Shown here piece after piece: positions 44,173 through 52,951 of a stretch of DNA of 64,000 nt; positions within the stretch are counted from its first letter, which is position 1; every line of letters starts with the position of its first letter. Location of the stretch: the NCBI GenBank assembly GCA_910589385.1, contig CAJUTU010000011.1:1-64000 (forward strand), given 5' to 3'. This DNA is from an uncultured Lachnospiraceae bacterium. GTDB taxonomy: Bacteria; Bacillota; Clostridia; Lachnospirales; Lachnospiraceae. Made by a program: the position numbers and the translations under genes. The notes beneath the pieces are model-generated. The model was not told where the DNA came from. It saw only the letters and a program-made list of their open reading frames with translations, and searched no databases.

Positions 44173-45096
44173 TTAAATCCATTTTTTTACTTTGTCGGCA
44201 ATCCCTTCTGGCGTCCAGCCGTAATACTGGAATACCTCGGGGGATTCTCCGGCAATGACATGGCCGTCTGGCAGGCCGATGATCTTGACAGGGACAGGAC
44301 AATATTGTGAAGTGACTTCACATACGGCGGAGCCGAGTCCTCCAAGTACACTGTGTTCCTCCACGGTTACAAGTCGATGCGTTTCTTCTGCTGCCTTTAT
44401 GACAGCCTCCTGGTCAAAGGGCTTGATGGAAAACATATCTAAAACACGGGCCTGGATGCCTTCCCGGGCGAGAAGAGAAGCAGCTTCTTTACAGGGCCAG
44501 ACCATTTCTCCCATGGCAAGCAGGGTCACATCTTTCCCTTCGCGGATGCATTTGGCCTTTCCGACGGTGAAGGTTTCTTCTTCGGAATAAATCTGCGGGA
44601 CGGCGTTTCTGCCCATACGCATATACATGGGCCCTTTTGTTTCTGCCATATAACGGGTCAGGGCTTTGGTCTGTATGCCGTCGCAGGGAACCAGAAGGGT
44701 CAGATCCGGAAACGTGCGCAGTGCAGCGATATCCTGGGGGGAATGATGTGAGAATCCCAGCGCGCCATAACTCACACCTCCGCTGACGCCGATCAGCTTT
44801 ACATTGCGGTTATTATAGATGACGTCAATTTTTACCTGTTCATAGCTGCGGCCGCTTAAAAAAGGAGACGGTGAGCAGACGAAAACTGTTTTTCCACATG
44901 CGGCAAGTCCTCCGCTGACTCCGACTGCATTTTGTTCCGCAATCCCGGCCTCAACGAATTGATCGGGGAGCTTCGCGGCGAAATCATTCAAGGTGACAGA
45001 CCCTCTGGCGTCAGGGGTAACAGCCATGATATTTTTGTTTTTCATGGCAAGTTCCAGTAGTTCTTCCGTAAATGCTTTTCTGCAGGGTATTTTCAT
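44173..45096 (-). CDS. Transketolase-like C-terminal subunit (B)
   Basis: This 307-aa protein corresponds to the pyrimidine-binding and C-terminal domains of transketolase: MAVTPDARGSVT, FVEAGIAEQNAVGVSGGLA (catalytic glutamate E in AEQN), FSHHSPQDIAALR and LVTVEEHSVLGGLG. The A subunit is encoded just upstream with ATGA overlap. Split transketolases move two-carbon units between sugar phosphates; their use with an FGGY kinase is known for branched sugars such as apulose. Confidence 0.85.
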   Translation of the reverse strand: MKIPCRKAFTEELLELAMKNKNIMAVTPDARGSVTLNDFAAKLPDQFVEAGIAEQNAVGVSGGLAACGKTVFVCSPSPFLSGRSYEQVKIDVIYNNRNVKLIGVSGGVSYGALGFSHHSPQDIAALRTFPDLTLLVPCDGIQTKALTRYMAETKGPMYMRMGRNAVPQIYSEEETFTVGKAKCIREGKDVTLLAMGEMVWPCKEAASLLAREGIQARVLDMFSIKPFDQEAVIKAAEETHRLVTVEEHSVLGGLGSAVCEVTSQYCPVPVKIIGLPDGHVIAGESPEVFQYYGWTPEGIADKVKKWI

Positions 45097-45917
45097 AGGG
45101 TTCCCTCTCTTTCTGCCAAATCTGCAAGCGCCTGTTCATATTGGTCCTGATCGATCAAGCCATGATGCCAGTACGCCTTATTTTCCATAAAGGAAACGCC
45201 TTTCCCCTTTATGGTATCTAACAGGATCATCTTTGGCTTTCCGGAAATATGCTCCAGTTTTTCTAAAACAGCAAGGATCTCGGCGATATTGTTTCCGTCA
45301 ATCACCTCCGTGGCAAAGCCGAAGGATTCGAACTTCTGCCGCAGAGGTTCCAGCTGCATGACTTCTTCGGTTTTTCCGCTGATCTGCAGATGGTTCCGGT
45401 CCACCGCGGCATATAGGTTATCCAGTTGATAGTTGCCTGCGAACATTGCAGCCTCCCAGACAGATCCCTCTCCCAGTTCCCCGTCGCCTAGAAGCGTATA
45501 GATGCGGCAGGGAGCGTTGTCACGTTTGGATGCCAGGGCCATGCCGCAGGCTGCGGACAGGCCGTGCCCCAGAGAACCGGTGTTCATTTCTACGCCGGGT
45601 ACGCGGCGGTCAGGATGCCCGATCAGCCTGGTTTTGAATTGGCAGAAAGTAGCGAGTTCTTCTTTTGGAAAGAATCCCAGGTCGGCCAGGATCGAAAGAT
45701 ATCCCTCCACACTGTGCCCTTTGCTGAGGATAAAACGATCCCGGCCGGGCCAGTCTGGATTGTTGTGGTCAAAACGCATTTTTTCATAGTATAAGACAGT
45801 GAGATAATCAATGGAGGAAAGCGTTCCTCCAATATGTCCCGTTTGTGCCTGATATACCATTTTCAGGGCCTGTCTGCGTATTTCAAATGTTTTTTTCTTT
45901 AATGCTGTCACTTCCAT
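45093..45917 (-). CDS. Transketolase-like N-terminal subunit (A)
   Basis: This 274-aa thiamine-diphosphate-binding half has GHIGGTLSSIDYLTVL, ILSKGHSVEGYLSI, MNTGSLGHGLSAACGMA, LLGDGELGEGSVWEAA and the magnesium-binding AAVDRNHLQ (D, N). ATG at 45917 is behind AAGGAG. It lies 19 bases after the FGGY kinase gene, and both transketolase halves and the kinase form one leftward operon. Confidence 0.87.
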   Translation of the reverse strand: MEVTALKKKTFEIRRQALKMVYQAQTGHIGGTLSSIDYLTVLYYEKMRFDHNNPDWPGRDRFILSKGHSVEGYLSILADLGFFPKEELATFCQFKTRLIGHPDRRVPGVEMNTGSLGHGLSAACGMALASKRDNAPCRIYTLLGDGELGEGSVWEAAMFAGNYQLDNLYAAVDRNHLQISGKTEEVMQLEPLRQKFESFGFATEVIDGNNIAEILAVLEKLEHISGKPKMILLDTIKGKGVSFMENKAYWHHGLIDQDQYEQALADLAEREGTL

Positions 45918-45936
45918 GTACAAACTCCTTTTTCGT

Positions 45937-47418
45937 TTAGCCCATCCGGGACTGCCGGATTGCTTTTTTCCATCCTTGATACAATTTTTCCCGTGTCTCT
46001 GGATCCATGCGGGGCTCATATTGCTGCTTTTTTTCTCCTAGTGTGCGTAATTGTTCTGCATTGTCAAACAAACCGACAGAAAGGCCGGCCATGTAGAAGA
46101 CGCCAAGAGCGCTGCTTTCCTTTGCCTGGCTGCGGAGCACGGGGATTCCCAGGATATCTGACTGGAACTGCATCAGCAGGGCGTTTTTGGTTACGCCGCC
46201 ATCAACAAGCAGATAAGGGACAGCCTCTTTTGTTTCACGCTGCATGGATTCTACCATATCCCGGATCTGATAAGCAATACTGTCCAAAGCGGCCCGGACA
46301 ACATGGGCTTTTTTGGTTCCGGCAGACATGCCTGTGATACATGCCCGTGCGGCGCTGTCGCGGTAAGGCGTGCCAAGGCCTGTAAAGGCAGGTACAAGAT
46401 AGACTCCCTGTGCGTCGGCGACCTGTCCGGCAATCTCCTCGGACTGCGAGGCGTTCGAAAGCATCTCCATGTCGGATACCAGCCAGGAGACGACGGCGCC
46501 GGTGCATACGGCAGTCCCTTCCCATACATAGATCGTTTCTCCATGATGCCATCGCCAGCCGATGGAGGTTGTCATTCCTTCTGCCGGAGGCTGCGGCACA
46601 TTTCCTAAATTCATCAAGATGGAAGAACCGGTCCCATAAGTGATTTTTACATCTCCGGGGTGAAATCCACATTGCCCGAACAAGGCGGCGGCGCTGTCTC
46701 CGATCACGCCGGTGATCGGCAGGGGAGGCAGTCCGGGTACGTCAACCGTGCCAAACTCTGCATCCGCGTCATAGAGCTCCGGCAGTATGATACGGGGGAT
46801 ATGAAAGATCTGCAGCAGTTCGTCATCCCATTGTGTGCTTTCCTGGTCAAATAGCTGTGTGATGCTGGCATTGCAATAATCAGAGGCATGTGTTTTTCCG
46901 CCGGTCAGTTTCCAGATCAGCCAGGATTCGATCGTGCCGAATAGAATGCTGCCATTCCCGGCGGCTTCGGCCAGGCCGTCTATATGCTCCAGCATCCAGC
47001 AAAGCTTTGCGGCCGGGAGAAATGGAGATGCATTGGTTCCGCTTTTCCTTAGAATGATTTCTTTTTCTTTGTCGGATAAGCGGGCGCAGATTTCTTCTCC
47101 CCGGTTGCACTGCCATCCAATAATATGATGCACAGGCTTTCCGGTATTTTTGTCCCATACTACAAATGCTCCGGTCTGCACGGTGATTGCCAGGGCAAGA
47201 ACATCTTCTGGAGAAACACCGCTGTTTTTTAACACATTCTGGATTACTTGTGTGGTCTGGTCAAAAATTTCTTCGGCATCCTGCTCTACCCATCCGGGAG
47301 CCGGATAATATTGCCTGTGCGTCAGGCTTTCGTCCGCAACAATCCCACCGTCCCTGTCAAACAGCACAGATTTGGTTCCGGTCGTGCTTTGGTCAATTGT
47401 CAGAATATATTTTGACAT
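45937..47418 (-). CDS. FGGY-family carbohydrate kinase, glycerol-kinase-like
   Basis: This 493-aa protein has LTIDQSTTGTKSVLFD (phosphate 1), GVIGDSAAALFGQ, ITYGTGSSILMNLG (phosphate 2), LVPAFTGLGTPY and LLVDGGVTKNALLMQ (adenosine motif). It resembles glycerol kinases, but the genomic pairing with a split transketolase suggests a ketose such as a pentulose or branched pentulose as substrate. It is the first gene of the leftward operon; ATG lies behind GGAGGTG. Confidence 0.85.
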   Translation of the reverse strand: MSKYILTIDQSTTGTKSVLFDRDGGIVADESLTHRQYYPAPGWVEQDAEEIFDQTTQVIQNVLKNSGVSPEDVLALAITVQTGAFVVWDKNTGKPVHHIIGWQCNRGEEICARLSDKEKEIILRKSGTNASPFLPAAKLCWMLEHIDGLAEAAGNGSILFGTIESWLIWKLTGGKTHASDYCNASITQLFDQESTQWDDELLQIFHIPRIILPELYDADAEFGTVDVPGLPPLPITGVIGDSAAALFGQCGFHPGDVKITYGTGSSILMNLGNVPQPPAEGMTTSIGWRWHHGETIYVWEGTAVCTGAVVSWLVSDMEMLSNASQSEEIAGQVADAQGVYLVPAFTGLGTPYRDSAARACITGMSAGTKKAHVVRAALDSIAYQIRDMVESMQRETKEAVPYLLVDGGVTKNALLMQFQSDILGIPVLRSQAKESSALGVFYMAGLSVGLFDNAEQLRTLGEKKQQYEPRMDPETREKLYQGWKKAIRQSRMG

Positions 47419-47543
47419 GGTCGTTCTTCACCTCCGTTATGTTTGAGTCCTATTATAAAAAGAAAGAAGAAAGAATACAATCGGCAATTTTAATAAATAA
47501 GTTACAAATAATTCGTACAATTTTACCATATCATTCATTTATC

Positions 47544-47581
47544 TTGTATGGTACAATGTCAAACATAGAAAGTACGTACTT
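47544..47581. promoter_or_regulatory. Palindromes in the divergent control region
   Basis: TTGTA-TGG-TACAA (47544-47556) overlaps a TACAAT -10-like element. AAGTACGTACTT (47570-47581) is a perfect 12-bp palindrome 51 bases before the cyclase start. They lie between the leftward kinase/transketolase operon and the rightward cyclase genes and could be operators. Confidence 0.35.
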
Positions 47582-47632
47582 AAGTCAACCTATAGATAAA
47601 GAAGCTATATATGAAAGAGAGGAGAATCCGTT

Positions 47633-48316
47633 TTGAAAATAAAAAAAGAACAGATCGTGGAACTCTACCATCCGCTGCTGGACGGCGCGGAGAATTTTCC
47701 ATACGAAGCGCAGTTGGGAGAAGAGAGTCGTTTATGGCCGAAAAACTGGTATATTGAGTGTACGGCTACACTTGCGGCTCATGCGGGGACACACGTGGAA
47801 GTGCCCTATCATCATCTGGTAGACGGAGCGGACTGCGCCGCGTTCCCTGTAGAAAATTTGATCGGTGAGTGTACAGTGATCCCCTGTCTTGGAAAGAAAC
47901 CGGGAGAAGAGATTACTTTGGAGGATGTAAAAAAGGTAGAGGGGACGATCGAGGATGGCGATATCGTATTTCTCTATACAGGTTATGACCAGTATTTCCG
48001 TAAGGAAAATTGGCAGCCCTATCCTCCGTTGTCTCAGGAAGCTCTGGACTGGCTGCTTACTTATCATCCAAAGATCATCGGCACGGATGCGTCCGGTGTT
48101 GAATTGACGGATGGATACGATGAAGAAGGACGGATGCACGAGCTTTTTGGCGAACCGATCCATGTAAAATGCTTTCAGAATGGAGTGGCGATCGTAGAAT
48201 CACTGACAAATCTGGGCGCGATCGAAGGGATTCGGACGACCGTGTTTGTGCTTTCTCTGCCGATGCAGGGGATGGATGCTTCTCCGGCCCGTATTATTGC
48301 GATCAAAGACCTGTAA
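47633..48316 (+). CDS. Cyclase-family hydrolase (kynurenine formamidase-like), copy 1
   Basis: This 227-aa protein carries the metal-binding cyclase motif HAGTHVEVPYHH (usual form H-x-G-T-H-x-D-x-P-x-H, here with glutamate for aspartate), plus DIVFLYTGYDQYF and LIGTDASGVELT-like features (IIGTDASGVE). Relatives hydrolyse amide or lactone rings (kynurenine formamidase, isatin hydrolase) using a metal. TTG 47633 is the likely start behind GAGAGGAG. The true substrate is unknown; a lactone or N-formyl product of sugar-amine breakdown is one guess. Confidence 0.78.
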   Translation: MKIKKEQIVELYHPLLDGAENFPYEAQLGEESRLWPKNWYIECTATLAAHAGTHVEVPYHHLVDGADCAAFPVENLIGECTVIPCLGKKPGEEITLEDVKKVEGTIEDGDIVFLYTGYDQYFRKENWQPYPPLSQEALDWLLTYHPKIIGTDASGVELTDGYDEEGRMHELFGEPIHVKCFQNGVAIVESLTNLGAIEGIRTTVFVLSLPMQGMDASPARIIAIKDL

Positions 48317-48359
48317 GGGAGCATTTCCTGACGGAACAGGAAAATGATGGAGGATGGAC

Positions 48360-49064
48360 ATGAAATTTAAAAAAGAACAAATTGTGGAATTGAGTCATAC
48401 GTTGTACCGCCGCAAGGAGAATTTTCCATATGACGCAAACTGTACTCCCGACAGCCGCATGCGCCAGCCTGTGAAAACACCGGAGAACTGGTATATTGAA
48501 AGTACGGCTGTGTTGGCGGCCCATGCAGGGACCCATGTAGAGGTGCCTTACCACCATATGTTTGGCGGGCGCGACTGCATGACATATCCGACGGACAGGC
48601 TGGTTGGAGAATGCACGGTCATCCATTGTCTTGGAAAGGCGCCAGGCGAGGAGATTACGTTGGATGATGTGAAAAAAGCGGAAGGGACGATTGAGGACGG
48701 CGATATTGTGTTCCTGTATACGGGATATGACCAGTATTTCCGTCAGGAGAACTGGCAGCCCTATCCTCCCTTATCTATGGAGGCATTGGACTGGCTGCTT
48801 TCCTATCACCCGAAGCTGATCGGAACAGATGCATCGGGGGTGGAATTAACAGACGGTTATGATGAGGAGGGCAGGATGCATGAATTGTACGGGGAACCTG
48901 TTCATGTAAAATGCTTTGAGAATGAGGTTGCGATCGTGGAATCTCTGACCAATCTCGGTGAAATTGACGGGAAACGCACAACAGTGTTTGTACTTGGACT
49001 GCCGATGCAGCGTATGGACGCATCGCCTGCACGGGTGATCGCCATAAAAGACTGGAATGAATAA
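48360..49064 (+). CDS. Cyclase-family hydrolase, copy 2
   Basis: This 234-aa paralogue of the preceding protein is near-identical in long stretches (GTIEDGDIVFLYTGYDQYF, QENWQPYPPLS, GTDASGVELTDGYDEEGR). It contains HAGTHVEVPYHHM and an insertion near RMRQPVKTPENW. The ATG at 48360 is favoured over 48354 because GGAGG is 8 bases upstream. The close match of the two genes shows a tandem duplication, with divergence concentrated in the N-terminal part that shapes the active site. Confidence 0.78.
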   Translation: MKFKKEQIVELSHTLYRRKENFPYDANCTPDSRMRQPVKTPENWYIESTAVLAAHAGTHVEVPYHHMFGGRDCMTYPTDRLVGECTVIHCLGKAPGEEITLDDVKKAEGTIEDGDIVFLYTGYDQYFRQENWQPYPPLSMEALDWLLSYHPKLIGTDASGVELTDGYDEEGRMHELYGEPVHVKCFENEVAIVESLTNLGEIDGKRTTVFVLGLPMQRMDASPARVIAIKDWNE

Positions 49065-49085
49065 AATCGTGTATCAATAAGACAG

Positions 49086-49119
49086 CAGCCGCAGGAGATT
49101 GATAAAACTCCTGCGGCTG
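49086..49119. terminator. Bidirectional terminator between cyclase and antiporter genes
   Basis: CAGCCGCAGGAG (49086-49097) pairs with CTCCTGCGGCTG (49108-49119) around ATTGATAAAA. It is followed by TTATTCTT and lies between two convergent genes. Confidence 0.75.
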
Positions 49120-49149
49120 TTATTCTTCGTGGAAAGCCGGACATGGCAG

Positions 49150-50706
49150 TCAGCTTTCCGCGGAGGTCTGCGTTTTGTCATCTGCCGATGCGCGATGATG
49201 CAGAAAGAGCGTGGCTATGATCATCAAAAGGATCGCGCCGCCCAGAGAAAGGATCAGGCTGCCGCCGCTGATCCCGAGCAGCAGGTAGCCCGCCAGGCTG
49301 CATCCGGCGACAGTCAGGGCATAGATCATCTGGGTAGAGACATGGACCAGATGATCCACTCCCGCACCCGCGCTGGACAGGATGGTCGTATCAGAGATCG
49401 GAGAACAATGGTCTCCGAAAACGCTCCCAGCCAGTGTTGCGGCCAGAGAAGAAAGTAAAAGTTCCGGACAGATTGCTTCTGCAACCGGGATGATGATAGG
49501 GATCAATATGCCAAAGGTTCCCCAGGAGGTTCCGGTAGCAAAGCTTAAGAACGCAGCAGTCAGGAAAATAAGGGCCGGAAGTAGAAAACCGGGGATTCCC
49601 GTGGTTTCTACCAGCCTTTTTACAAAATCCTGGGTGCTGAGAAGATCCCGGCAGATTCCGCCGATGGTCCAGGCAAGAAGCAGGATACAGCCGGAGGTCA
49701 TCATCTGCTGCATTCCCTTTACCATATTTTCCATAAATCCGGAAAATGTCATGATCTTTCGCGGAACATACATTAGCAGACATACGATGATGCCGATAAA
49801 GCCGCCCCACACCAGAGCCTGGGCAGCGACACAATTACCCAAAGCAGCCGTCAGGTTATGAAGCTTTGGATCGCCGCTCCAGTATCCGCCGTTGTAAAGC
49901 ATACCGATGATGGAGACAAAAATCAACGCCAGGATGGGAAACAGCATATCCGCAACCGTTCCTTTTGTGTTATCATCCTGTTCCTTATTTGCAATTTCCG
50001 GTTCTTCGACCGCGCCCAAAATTCCCTGGGCGGCGAGATCTTCACATTTTTTCATAGGACCGAAATCCAGGGCGAAGACGGAAATAAGAACGACCATGAG
50101 TAAGCTGAGCACGGCATAAAAATTATATGGAATAGCAGATATAAATGCTGAAAATTCGGATTGAAATGCGCCGGTAGCTTTTAGATAGCTTCCGACTGCG
50201 GCGGCCCAGCTTGAGATCGGTGCAATAATGCAGATCGGCGCTGCAGTCGCATCAATGATAAACGCTAATTTCGCGCGGCTTACCTTGTGGCGGTCTGTGA
50301 CGGGCTTCATAACCGTACCTACAGTCAGACAGTTGAAGTAATCGTCTAAAAAGATCAGACATCCCAATAAACTGGTGAAAAGCAGCGACATACGCTTGGA
50401 ACGGATCAGCCTGGAGGTCCAGCGTCCGTAGGCCTCGGCGCCGCCGGAGGAGTTGACCAGGAACACGAGGGCGCCCAGCAGAAAACAAAAAATCATGATA
50501 TTCATGTCCGCTTTTTGGATCATCATATCAAAGGTAGTCTGAATCGGTCCGAACAGGGGATTCAATCCTGCCGCAGCGCTGTAGATGATGGCGCCGGATA
50601 AAACACCGGCAATCAGTGAAAAAAGAACTTCCTTAGTAATTAAAGCTAACACAATGGCGATGACTGGAGGTAGGATAGACAGCCATCCAACATAAACTGA
50701 TTCCAT
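49150..50706 (-). CDS. NhaC-family Na+/H+ antiporter-like transporter
   Basis: This 518-aa membrane protein has about 12 hydrophobic segments. GCLIFLDDYFNCLTVGTVMK and AFIIDATAAPICIIAPISS, with TGTSWGTFGILIPIIIP and FGDHCSPISDTTILSS, are diagnostic of the NhaC family. Members exchange sodium, protons or organic anions and amino acids. Here it is the only transporter in the sugar-derivative island, so it may import a substrate or export an amine or acid. A 30-codon ORF precedes it. Confidence 0.87.
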   Translation of the reverse strand: MESVYVGWLSILPPVIAIVLALITKEVLFSLIAGVLSGAIIYSAAAGLNPLFGPIQTTFDMMIQKADMNIMIFCFLLGALVFLVNSSGGAEAYGRWTSRLIRSKRMSLLFTSLLGCLIFLDDYFNCLTVGTVMKPVTDRHKVSRAKLAFIIDATAAPICIIAPISSWAAAVGSYLKATGAFQSEFSAFISAIPYNFYAVLSLLMVVLISVFALDFGPMKKCEDLAAQGILGAVEEPEIANKEQDDNTKGTVADMLFPILALIFVSIIGMLYNGGYWSGDPKLHNLTAALGNCVAAQALVWGGFIGIIVCLLMYVPRKIMTFSGFMENMVKGMQQMMTSGCILLLAWTIGGICRDLLSTQDFVKRLVETTGIPGFLLPALIFLTAAFLSFATGTSWGTFGILIPIIIPVAEAICPELLLSSLAATLAGSVFGDHCSPISDTTILSSAGAGVDHLVHVSTQMIYALTVAGCSLAGYLLLGISGGSLILSLGGAILLMIIATLFLHHRASADDKTQTSAES

Positions 50707-50718
50707 AATGATTTCTCC

Positions 50719-50811
50719 TTATCTTAAGTTTGTCTGGACACCCAGCGTAGAATATTCGGTTTTTGGGATCTGCACAGAGTTTTCGGTAAAATAGTTTTGA
50801 TAATCTCTCAC
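50719..50811 (-). CDS. 30-aa ORF before the NhaC-like gene
   Basis: GTG at 50811 sits 5 bases after a near-perfect AAGGAGGTG. The 30 codons (RDYQNYFTENSVQIPKTEYS and then TLGVQTNLR) end 12 bases before the antiporter ATG. The strong ribosome site without obvious membrane or signal features suggests a translated leader or small regulatory peptide controlling the transporter. A longer frame to 50901 lacks a ribosome site. Confidence 0.45.
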   Translation of the reverse strand: MRDYQNYFTENSVQIPKTEYSTLGVQTNLR

Positions 50812-51133
50812 GGTTTTCACCTCCTTGCTTGCTGTAATATAGAATACATTCCGTTCATCCATGGATTGTGCTGCTATATATAGGGTTGAATCAACAATCA
50901 TATATACAAAACAACAAAAATAGTACTAAAAAAACGTAAAATGTATATAAAATAGATAAAAATAGAATAACATGAGTTTTGCATATAAGCAAGAAAAATG
51001 TTGAAAAAATATAAAGTTATCTATATTTGAATTTAAAACAGGATAATAAAAATTGAAAAATGAGGAAATAATTGGGAAAAATGTTCAAAAATATGAAATA
51101 AAATCTATATAATAATTTTTAAAGATAATGGTA
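50812..51133. other. A+T-rich divergent control region
   Basis: No gene is seen. The sequence is strongly A+T-rich with many A-tracts, suggesting intrinsic bending or binding by a nucleoid protein. AATAGAATAA at 50961-50970 recurs near the right end of the window. It carries the leftward promoter for the antiporter and sits before the rightward promoter at 51134. Confidence 0.5.
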
Positions 51134-51161
51134 TTGACATTAAATAGCTAAGTGGTATAAT
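51134..51161 (+). promoter_or_regulatory. Consensus sigma-A promoter of the 51.2-60.7 kb operon
   Basis: TTGACA (51134-51139) and TATAAT (51156-51161), both perfect, are separated by 16 bases; the first gene starts 65 bases on behind AAAGGAG. A promoter this strong usually needs a repressor; none is encoded in the window. Confidence 0.8.
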
Positions 51162-51225
51162 TATCAATATAAAAATGTCTTAAAAATATAAAAGTTATAT
51201 AGGGCAAAGAAAAGGAGATAAAGCA

Positions 51226-52038
51226 ATGTTGTGGACTGAAAAAATGTTTGGAGTGAAGAAGCCGATTATCGCGATGCTGCATCTGGATGCACTTCCGGGG
51301 GACCCGTTATTCCGCCATGGAGACGACATGGACGTCGTGGTCGAGCATGCAAGGGCAGATCTGCACGCACTTCAGGATGGCGGTGTGGACGGGATTATTT
51401 TTAGCAATGAATTCAGTTTGCCGTATCAAAGGAAAATGGATATGGTAACTCCTGCGGCGATGGCCTATGTGATCGGATGTCTTCGTTCGGAGATCAAGGT
51501 TCCTTATGGTGTAGATGCCATCAGTGACGGACAGGCATGCCTGGAACTGGCGGCGGCGGTAAAAGCGCAGTTTGTCAGAGGGACTTTCTGTGGAGTTTAC
51601 GTTGGTGACGGCGGTCTCTATAATAATGATTTTAGCCGTTTGCTCCGCAGGAAAGCCGCGCTGCATCTGGATCACTTAAAAATGTTTTACTTTATCAATC
51701 CTGAATCAGACCGGAATCTGGATACAAGGCCGCTTGCGGATATTGCAAAATCTACGATTGCGAAAGCAGCGCCGGACGGCCTGTGTATTTCTGCAAATGC
51801 GGCGGGACAGGATGTGGACGACGCTCTGATCGCCAGCGTGAAAGAGGCGAATCCTGAGATTGTTGTGCTGTGCAATACCGGCTGCAGGGTGAATACGATC
51901 GAGCGCAAGCTGGCGACGGCAGATGCCGCGGTAGTAGGAACCACATTTAAAGTGGGCGGTATATTCGAAAACCGTGTAGATGTGAACCGCGTGAAGGAAT
52001 TTATGGAGGTGGTCCGTCAATACCGCAGCAGTTTATAA
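51226..52038 (+). CDS. BtpA/SgcQ-family protein
   Basis: This 270-aa TIM-barrel protein has IAMLHLDALPGDP, GGVDGIIFSNEF, VPYGVDAISDGQA, FVRGTFCGVYVGDGG and ATADAAVVGTTFKVGG, matching BtpA/SgcQ. E. coli SgcQ lies in the sgc sugar operon; the reaction is unproven. It is first in the long rightward operon, behind a strong promoter. A sugar-phosphate aldolase- or nucleosidase-like role is possible. Confidence 0.8.
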   Translation: MLWTEKMFGVKKPIIAMLHLDALPGDPLFRHGDDMDVVVEHARADLHALQDGGVDGIIFSNEFSLPYQRKMDMVTPAAMAYVIGCLRSEIKVPYGVDAISDGQACLELAAAVKAQFVRGTFCGVYVGDGGLYNNDFSRLLRRKAALHLDHLKMFYFINPESDRNLDTRPLADIAKSTIAKAAPDGLCISANAAGQDVDDALIASVKEANPEIVVLCNTGCRVNTIERKLATADAAVVGTTFKVGGIFENRVDVNRVKEFMEVVRQYRSSL

Positions 52039-52060
52039 TATCGGACAGAAAGGGAGAGAG

Positions 52061-52861
52061 ATGGGTCGAAAACTATTGGCGATGGATCTGGACGGCACGG
52101 CCGTTTGTGATGATTACAGTATGGGGAAACGAAGCAGGGAGGCGATCGAAAAGGCGAGAAAGCTTGGGCATGTGATTGTTTTCGTGTCAGGGCGCAGGGA
52201 TGTGGATATGCTGACTATGGGCGGAGACCAGTGGTGCGTGGATTATCATATTCTGAATAATGGAGGAAAAATTCTGCGCTGCCGGGATAAAGAGGTCCTC
52301 TATAATGATCTGATAGAGCCCGAGGCATGCAGAAAACTGATCGAGCATTGCCTGAATGAGAAGCTGCAGTTACAGATCTGCAGTGGTATGACCTGGCAGG
52401 TGACTTGTATGACAGACCGGACCATGGAATACGCAAAAGAGGTGGGCGTGATGCCTGAGGTGTTTGATTCCCTGGACGCGACTTCCTGGAAGGAAGGGCT
52501 GGAGGGCTTTATGGCGACGAGAGACTGGAAACCTGTAGCAGAATACATAGATCAGAACCTTCCGGAACTGTATTATGTAAATTCGGAGCCGGAGTGTATC
52601 GACATTATGGCGGCGGGGGTCTCGAAATGGAAAGGGATCGAAATCCTGGCAAAACGTCTGGGGATTTCCTCAAAGGATATTATTGCGGCAGGTAACTATT
52701 ATAATGATATCGACATGCTGCGGCATGCCGCCGTAGGGATCGCAGTAGCAAATTCTCTGGATCCTGTAAAGGAAAATGCGGACTATATTACAAAGAATGA
52801 CAATAACCATGATGCGGTGGCAGAGATCATCAATAAAATGCTGAAGGAAGAGTTTGGCTGA
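52061..52861 (+). CDS. HAD-superfamily phosphatase (Cof type)
   Basis: This 266-aa protein has motif I AMDLDGTAVCDD, motif II VFVSGRRDV, a class II cap, lysine in SKWKGIE and motif IV AAGNYYNDIDML. It probably removes phosphate from a pathway intermediate or clears toxic sugar phosphates. The ATG at 52061 follows AAAGGGAGAG, 22 bases after the previous gene. Confidence 0.85.
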   Translation: MGRKLLAMDLDGTAVCDDYSMGKRSREAIEKARKLGHVIVFVSGRRDVDMLTMGGDQWCVDYHILNNGGKILRCRDKEVLYNDLIEPEACRKLIEHCLNEKLQLQICSGMTWQVTCMTDRTMEYAKEVGVMPEVFDSLDATSWKEGLEGFMATRDWKPVAEYIDQNLPELYYVNSEPECIDIMAAGVSKWKGIEILAKRLGISSKDIIAAGNYYNDIDMLRHAAVGIAVANSLDPVKENADYITKNDNNHDAVAEIINKMLKEEFG

Positions 52862-52951
52862 TCCGGACGCGTCTGAAAAAGACAGCGCATCAAAACGGAG
52901 GCCTGGCATTTCGGTGAGCGGCAACGGTTTAGTGAAAGGAGTGAGAGACGG

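Noticed and set aside
50719..50901. 60-codon version of the small ORF before the antiporter gene
   Set aside because: The upstream ATG lacks a ribosome site, whereas the internal GTG has AAGGAGGTG; the 30-codon form is preferred.
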